In this document: one piece after another, positions 5,170 to 7,210 of the stretch
How positions within the stretch are numbered: position 1 is the stretch's first letter
How the letters are laid out: every line of letters begins with the position of its first letter
From: CAYZUC01 sp964481705
GTDB taxonomy: Bacteria > Bacillota > Clostridia > Lachnospirales > Lachnospiraceae
Assembly: GCA_964481705.1 (NCBI GenBank)
Contig: CAYZUC010000127.1
Location: 1-7,210, forward strand
DNA length: 7,210 nucleotides
Direction of reading: 5' to 3'
Notes under the pieces: generated by a model
What the model saw: the letters and a program-made list of their open reading frames with translations, nothing else
Database searches by the model: none
What the model was told of the DNA's origin: nothing
Program-made: the position numbers and the translations under genes

Positions 5170-6375
5170 CTGCCGAATTTAACTTCGCCAATTCTGTTTC
5201 AATCCGGCTCTGTTCTGTAATGTGATTGTACACATCCATGGTTACATCCATATGTGCATGTCCCATCAGATACTGTACCACTTTCATATCCATTCCACTT
5301 TCCGCCATTCTGGTGCATCCTGTATGTCTTAAAATATGCGCTGATATTTTAGGAAGTAAATCTGGTTTTCTCTTTTCTTTCTTCGCGAGTTCTGTCTCTT
5401 TTACATTATAGGCTTTTACAATATTGTATAATACATTATTCAACGCACTTGGCATTATTGGATTATCATTTTTCGTATTAAAAATGTATCCAGTTACACC
5501 ATCAATCACTGCACTCCCTCTCATTCCAAAAAGAAAGTTCTGCTTTCTCTGCTGTTCAAATGACTTATAGATATTGTCTGTCATCGGGAACTTACGAATC
5601 CCTGATTCCGTTTTCGGAGTTGTGATATGAAAGCAATAACCCTTTCCATCCTTGTAATCTTTATACACAAGCTGATGATTGATAGATATTTCTTTCTCCT
5701 TCATATCGACATCCGACCAAGTAAGACCAATGATTTCACCACACCGAAAGCTTGTCTCCAGCATAATCTATAGCAATGGTGCATACATGCTGTAAATATT
5801 GCTCTCTCTTACAAATTGCATCATCTTCATTTGCTGTGCGACTGTTAATGCATGCTTTTCTTTTGGTGCTTCACCATTATCCTTTAATGCATTCTTGCAT
5901 GGATTCTTTCGAATCAGATCATCGTCAATTGCCATTTCAAAGCTTGGAGATAACAGATTATGTATCAATTTTATGGTATTATGTGCTAATTCTTTTTAGA
6001 TAAATCTGCATAAAACAATTTGATATGAGATGGTTTTACCTGAACCACCTTCATTGATCCGATGGATTCTTTCACCTGAAAATTCCACATATTCAAATAA
6101 TTAACCTTGGTAGTCTGTGCCAATTGCTTAGATTGCATGTATCGCTCAAATAACATATTAACCGTCATCTTACGAACTGCCTGATCAGTAACGATATCAT
6201 CATCCATATCCTTGGATATCTGTTTTTCCTTTACACGAAGATTCGTTAGGTCTGCATTATAAATGGTCAATCGTTTCCCGCTCTTTTCATCGGTATAACG
6301 ATACATATACAAACCATCTTTTCTCTGGGATTCCCCTACCTTTAGATTTCTTCCTCTATTATCTTTTCTCGCCAT
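5162..6375 (-). pseudogene. int: Tn916-type tyrosine recombinase (integrase), broken by a frameshift and a nonsense codon
   Basis: The gene reads in three pieces. The first, 6375 to 5986, has the N-terminal arm-binding domain (GESQRKDGLYMYRYTDE) and the start of the core-binding domain. Then a one-base loss, most simply six A to five A (T-run 5993-5997 on the plus strand), shifts the frame. The next part (IHNLLSPSFEMAIDDDLIRKNP) ends at an in-frame TAG (5768-5770) between APLL and IMLETSFRCGE. The last piece carries the whole catalytic set: R in SFRCGE, K in TPKTESG, H and R in HILRHT, H in MGHAH and Tyr in MDVYNHI. Restoring one base and one codon gives about 404 residues, the usual length of Tn916 Int. 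A short C-terminal product from the ATG at 5764 is conceivable but would lack DNA-binding domains. Integration or excision activity is probably lost. Confidence 0.9.
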
Positions 6376-6418
6376 AAAATCATTCTTTTCCGCTTACGCT
6401 GTCCTGACACCTCCTTGC

Positions 6419-6472
6419 CAGTTGGAATGATTTTTATCTTACAAAGCAAGTATACCATAACCATTCCAACTG
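6419..6472. repeat. 11-bp perfect inverted repeat between xis and int
   Basis: CAGTTGGAATG (6419-6429) and CATTCCAACTG (6462-6472) are separated by 32 bases. Between them, on the minus strand, lies an extended -10-like TGGTATACT (6455-6447), a possible int promoter. An AAGGAGG follows the repeat but is about 35 bases from the int ATG, with no suitable start codon close to it. Confidence 0.55.
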
Positions 6473-6504
6473 TTGTATTTGGTTTATCAAAATCTATTCG
6501 GTTC

Positions 6505-6699
6505 TTATGTAGCGATATTAATTAAATATTCTTCCACCTTATGAATGGAATACAGCACTCTTCGACCAACTACAATTTTTGCTTTGGCATCTTCCCCTAT
6601 TTTCTTTGCCGTAGCATTTCCGCAGGAAAGCATTGCTGATAACCCTTCGATATCTACTGCAATTTTGTTTTCTGAATCTCTATTTTTTGTCTCTCTCAT
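6505..6699 (-). CDS. xis: Excisionase-like small DNA-binding protein
   Basis: This 64-residue protein has a charged N-terminal stretch, then a compact helix-turn-helix of the excisionase type: VDIEGLSAMLSCGNATAKKIGEDA, a short wing KIVVGRRVLYSI and a final helix HKVEEYLINI. In related elements such proteins sit directly upstream of the integrase and steer it toward excision. Here the gene ends 129 bases before int on the same strand. The start at 6699 is set by an in-frame TGA four codons upstream; AAGGAGG lies 12 bases before it, a little far. The frame is intact, while its partner integrase is broken. The protein is unlike Tn916 Xis in sequence but fits a group common in Lachnospiraceae elements. 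Confidence 0.82.
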   Translation of the reverse strand: MRETKNRDSENKIAVDIEGLSAMLSCGNATAKKIGEDAKAKIVVGRRVLYSIHKVEEYLINIAT

Positions 6700-6785
6700 A
6701 TTGCTATCTCACCTCCTTGACTTATTGCTCAACAAATTATTTGTCCTCATTAAGTACTTGGGGCCTCAAAAAGCTGAATGCAAAA

Positions 6786-6858
6786 AATGGACTAAAATTC
6801 CACCAACAAATATGTTGCGGATACTGCAACGCATTTGTGCAATAGAATCTAGTCCATT
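6786..6858. repeat. Long imperfect inverted repeat (73 bases)
   Basis: Four paired blocks nest symmetrically: AATGGACTA/TAGTCCATT (9 pairs), ATTC/GAAT (4), ACAAAT/ATTTGT (6) and GTTGC/GCAAC (5), closed by a 7-base loop GGATACT. Only small internal loops separate them, giving 24 pairs in 73 bases. The function is unknown. Confidence 0.7.
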
Positions 6859-6985
6859 CCTTATTAAAAACAGCTGTAATAACATCGTTACGCCCTCTAA
6901 ACCCAATATTTATAAGGGTTAAACGAACTTGTGGGTTTCGCAACGTCTCTGTGGGTTACAAGAGTAAAAAAGAATAACAGGATAC

Positions 6986-7010
6986 GCTTAAGTTGCATAG
7001 CAATTTACGC
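6986..7010. repeat. Hairpin with 11-base arms
   Basis: GCTTAAGTTGC (6986-6996) pairs with GCAATTTACGC (7000-7010) apart from one mismatch and one G-T pair, around a 3-base loop. It does not have the T-tract of a terminator. Confidence 0.45.
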
Positions 7011-7210
7011 AAAGAAATTCCGCACTCCCATGTCGTGCGCTTTAGGAACTCCGTCCCTAATACCCAATCTTAATCTTCCCATCCCTGTTTCTGGACCAGA
7101 AATAAATAGCTAACGTTTTCAGCAATTTTTTCTCAATCATTTTACCGTATCAGGTATCCTTCCGATAATCAGCACTATGAGAAGATTGGAAAGGATGTTA
7201 AATGTATCGA

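Larger units (their letters stand above)
6700..7210. other. No convincing gene; region of inverted and direct repeats
   Basis: The frames here are short, lack ribosome binding sites and resemble no family I know. What the region does hold is structure. There is a long imperfect hairpin at 6786-6858 and a small AACCC/GGGTT stem at 6900-6920. TGTGGGTT is repeated at 6930-6937 and 6950-6957, and a hairpin with 11-base arms lies at 6986-7010. A CGCAC/GTGCG stem lies at 7021-7039. It may be the remaining end of the mobile element or host intergenic DNA. Confidence 0.55.

Noticed and set aside
5986..6005. Programmed -1 frameshifting on the A-run of the integrase
   Set aside because: A -1 slip at AAA AAG would rejoin the frames, but the heptamer is T AAA AAG, a poor slippery site, and a separate in-frame TAG downstream would still stop translation. 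Decay is the simpler reading.
6737..6943. A minus-strand frame of 68 codons
   Set aside because: It spans the long inverted repeat, has no ribosome site and no recognisable domain.
7025..7105. A 27-codon minus-strand frame starting MIEKKLLKTLAIYFW
   Set aside because: There is no ribosome site, no conserved context and no family resemblance.
6931..7113. A plus-strand frame of 60 codons, and a minus-strand frame starting MGRLRLGIRDGVP (about 7085-7008)
   Set aside because: Neither has a ribosome site. The GIRDGVP string recalls the start of AzlC-family permeases, but the frame stops after 25 residues with no membrane segment, so I cannot support a gene or remnant.
1..7210. CRISPR array, tRNA or rRNA genes
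   Set aside because: No regularly spaced repeat-spacer pattern, cloverleaf or rRNA-like sequence was seen on either strand.

Overview
The window looks like chromosome of an anaerobic, low-GC Gram-positive of the class Clostridia, most likely a gut Lachnospiraceae. The basis is the gene families (a CspB-like subtilase, a GcdB-type Na+ pump subunit, an Hsp18-like small heat-shock protein with a CIRCE operator, a Tn916-type integrase), the strong AGGAGG ribosome binding sites and the sigma-A promoters. No species can be named from sequence alone.

Layout. (1) Minus strand, 1-1694: most of a subtilisin-family (S8) protease of the clostridial Csp type, running off the left edge. (2) Minus strand, 1776-3216: a compact operon with a 26-residue single-span membrane peptide, the beta subunit of a sodium-translocating decarboxylase, and a 45-residue OadG-like gamma subunit. 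No carboxyltransferase or biotin carrier is present. (3) Plus strand, 3423-4401: a divergent KdpE-type response regulator without a histidine kinase beside it, then a 47-residue membrane protein gene. A strong hairpin at 4424-4457 ends this unit and also the convergent heat-shock gene. (4) Minus strand, 4478-5037: hsp20, with a sigma-A promoter embedded in a CIRCE operator and two GNRA-capped hairpins in its leader. (5) Minus strand, 5119-6699: a decayed integration module, with repeated probable arm-type sites, an integrase broken by a one-base frameshift and a nonsense codon, and an intact excisionase-like gene. (6) 6700-7210: no convincing gene, but notable inverted repeats.

The most interesting signal is regulatory. 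A motif of GCTAAG/GTTAAG-type hexamers repeated every 10-11 bp, the usual geometry for OmpR/PhoB-family regulators, lies just upstream of the -35 box of the Na+ pump operon (3302-3328). It occurs again in nearly the same sequence, extended to four units, upstream of the 47-residue gene (4139-4177). The response regulator gene sits between the two sites. The simplest reading is a small regulon in which a KdpE-like regulator controls a Na+-pump operon, a small membrane protein gene and perhaps itself. This is inference from sequence pattern; no binding data are available here.
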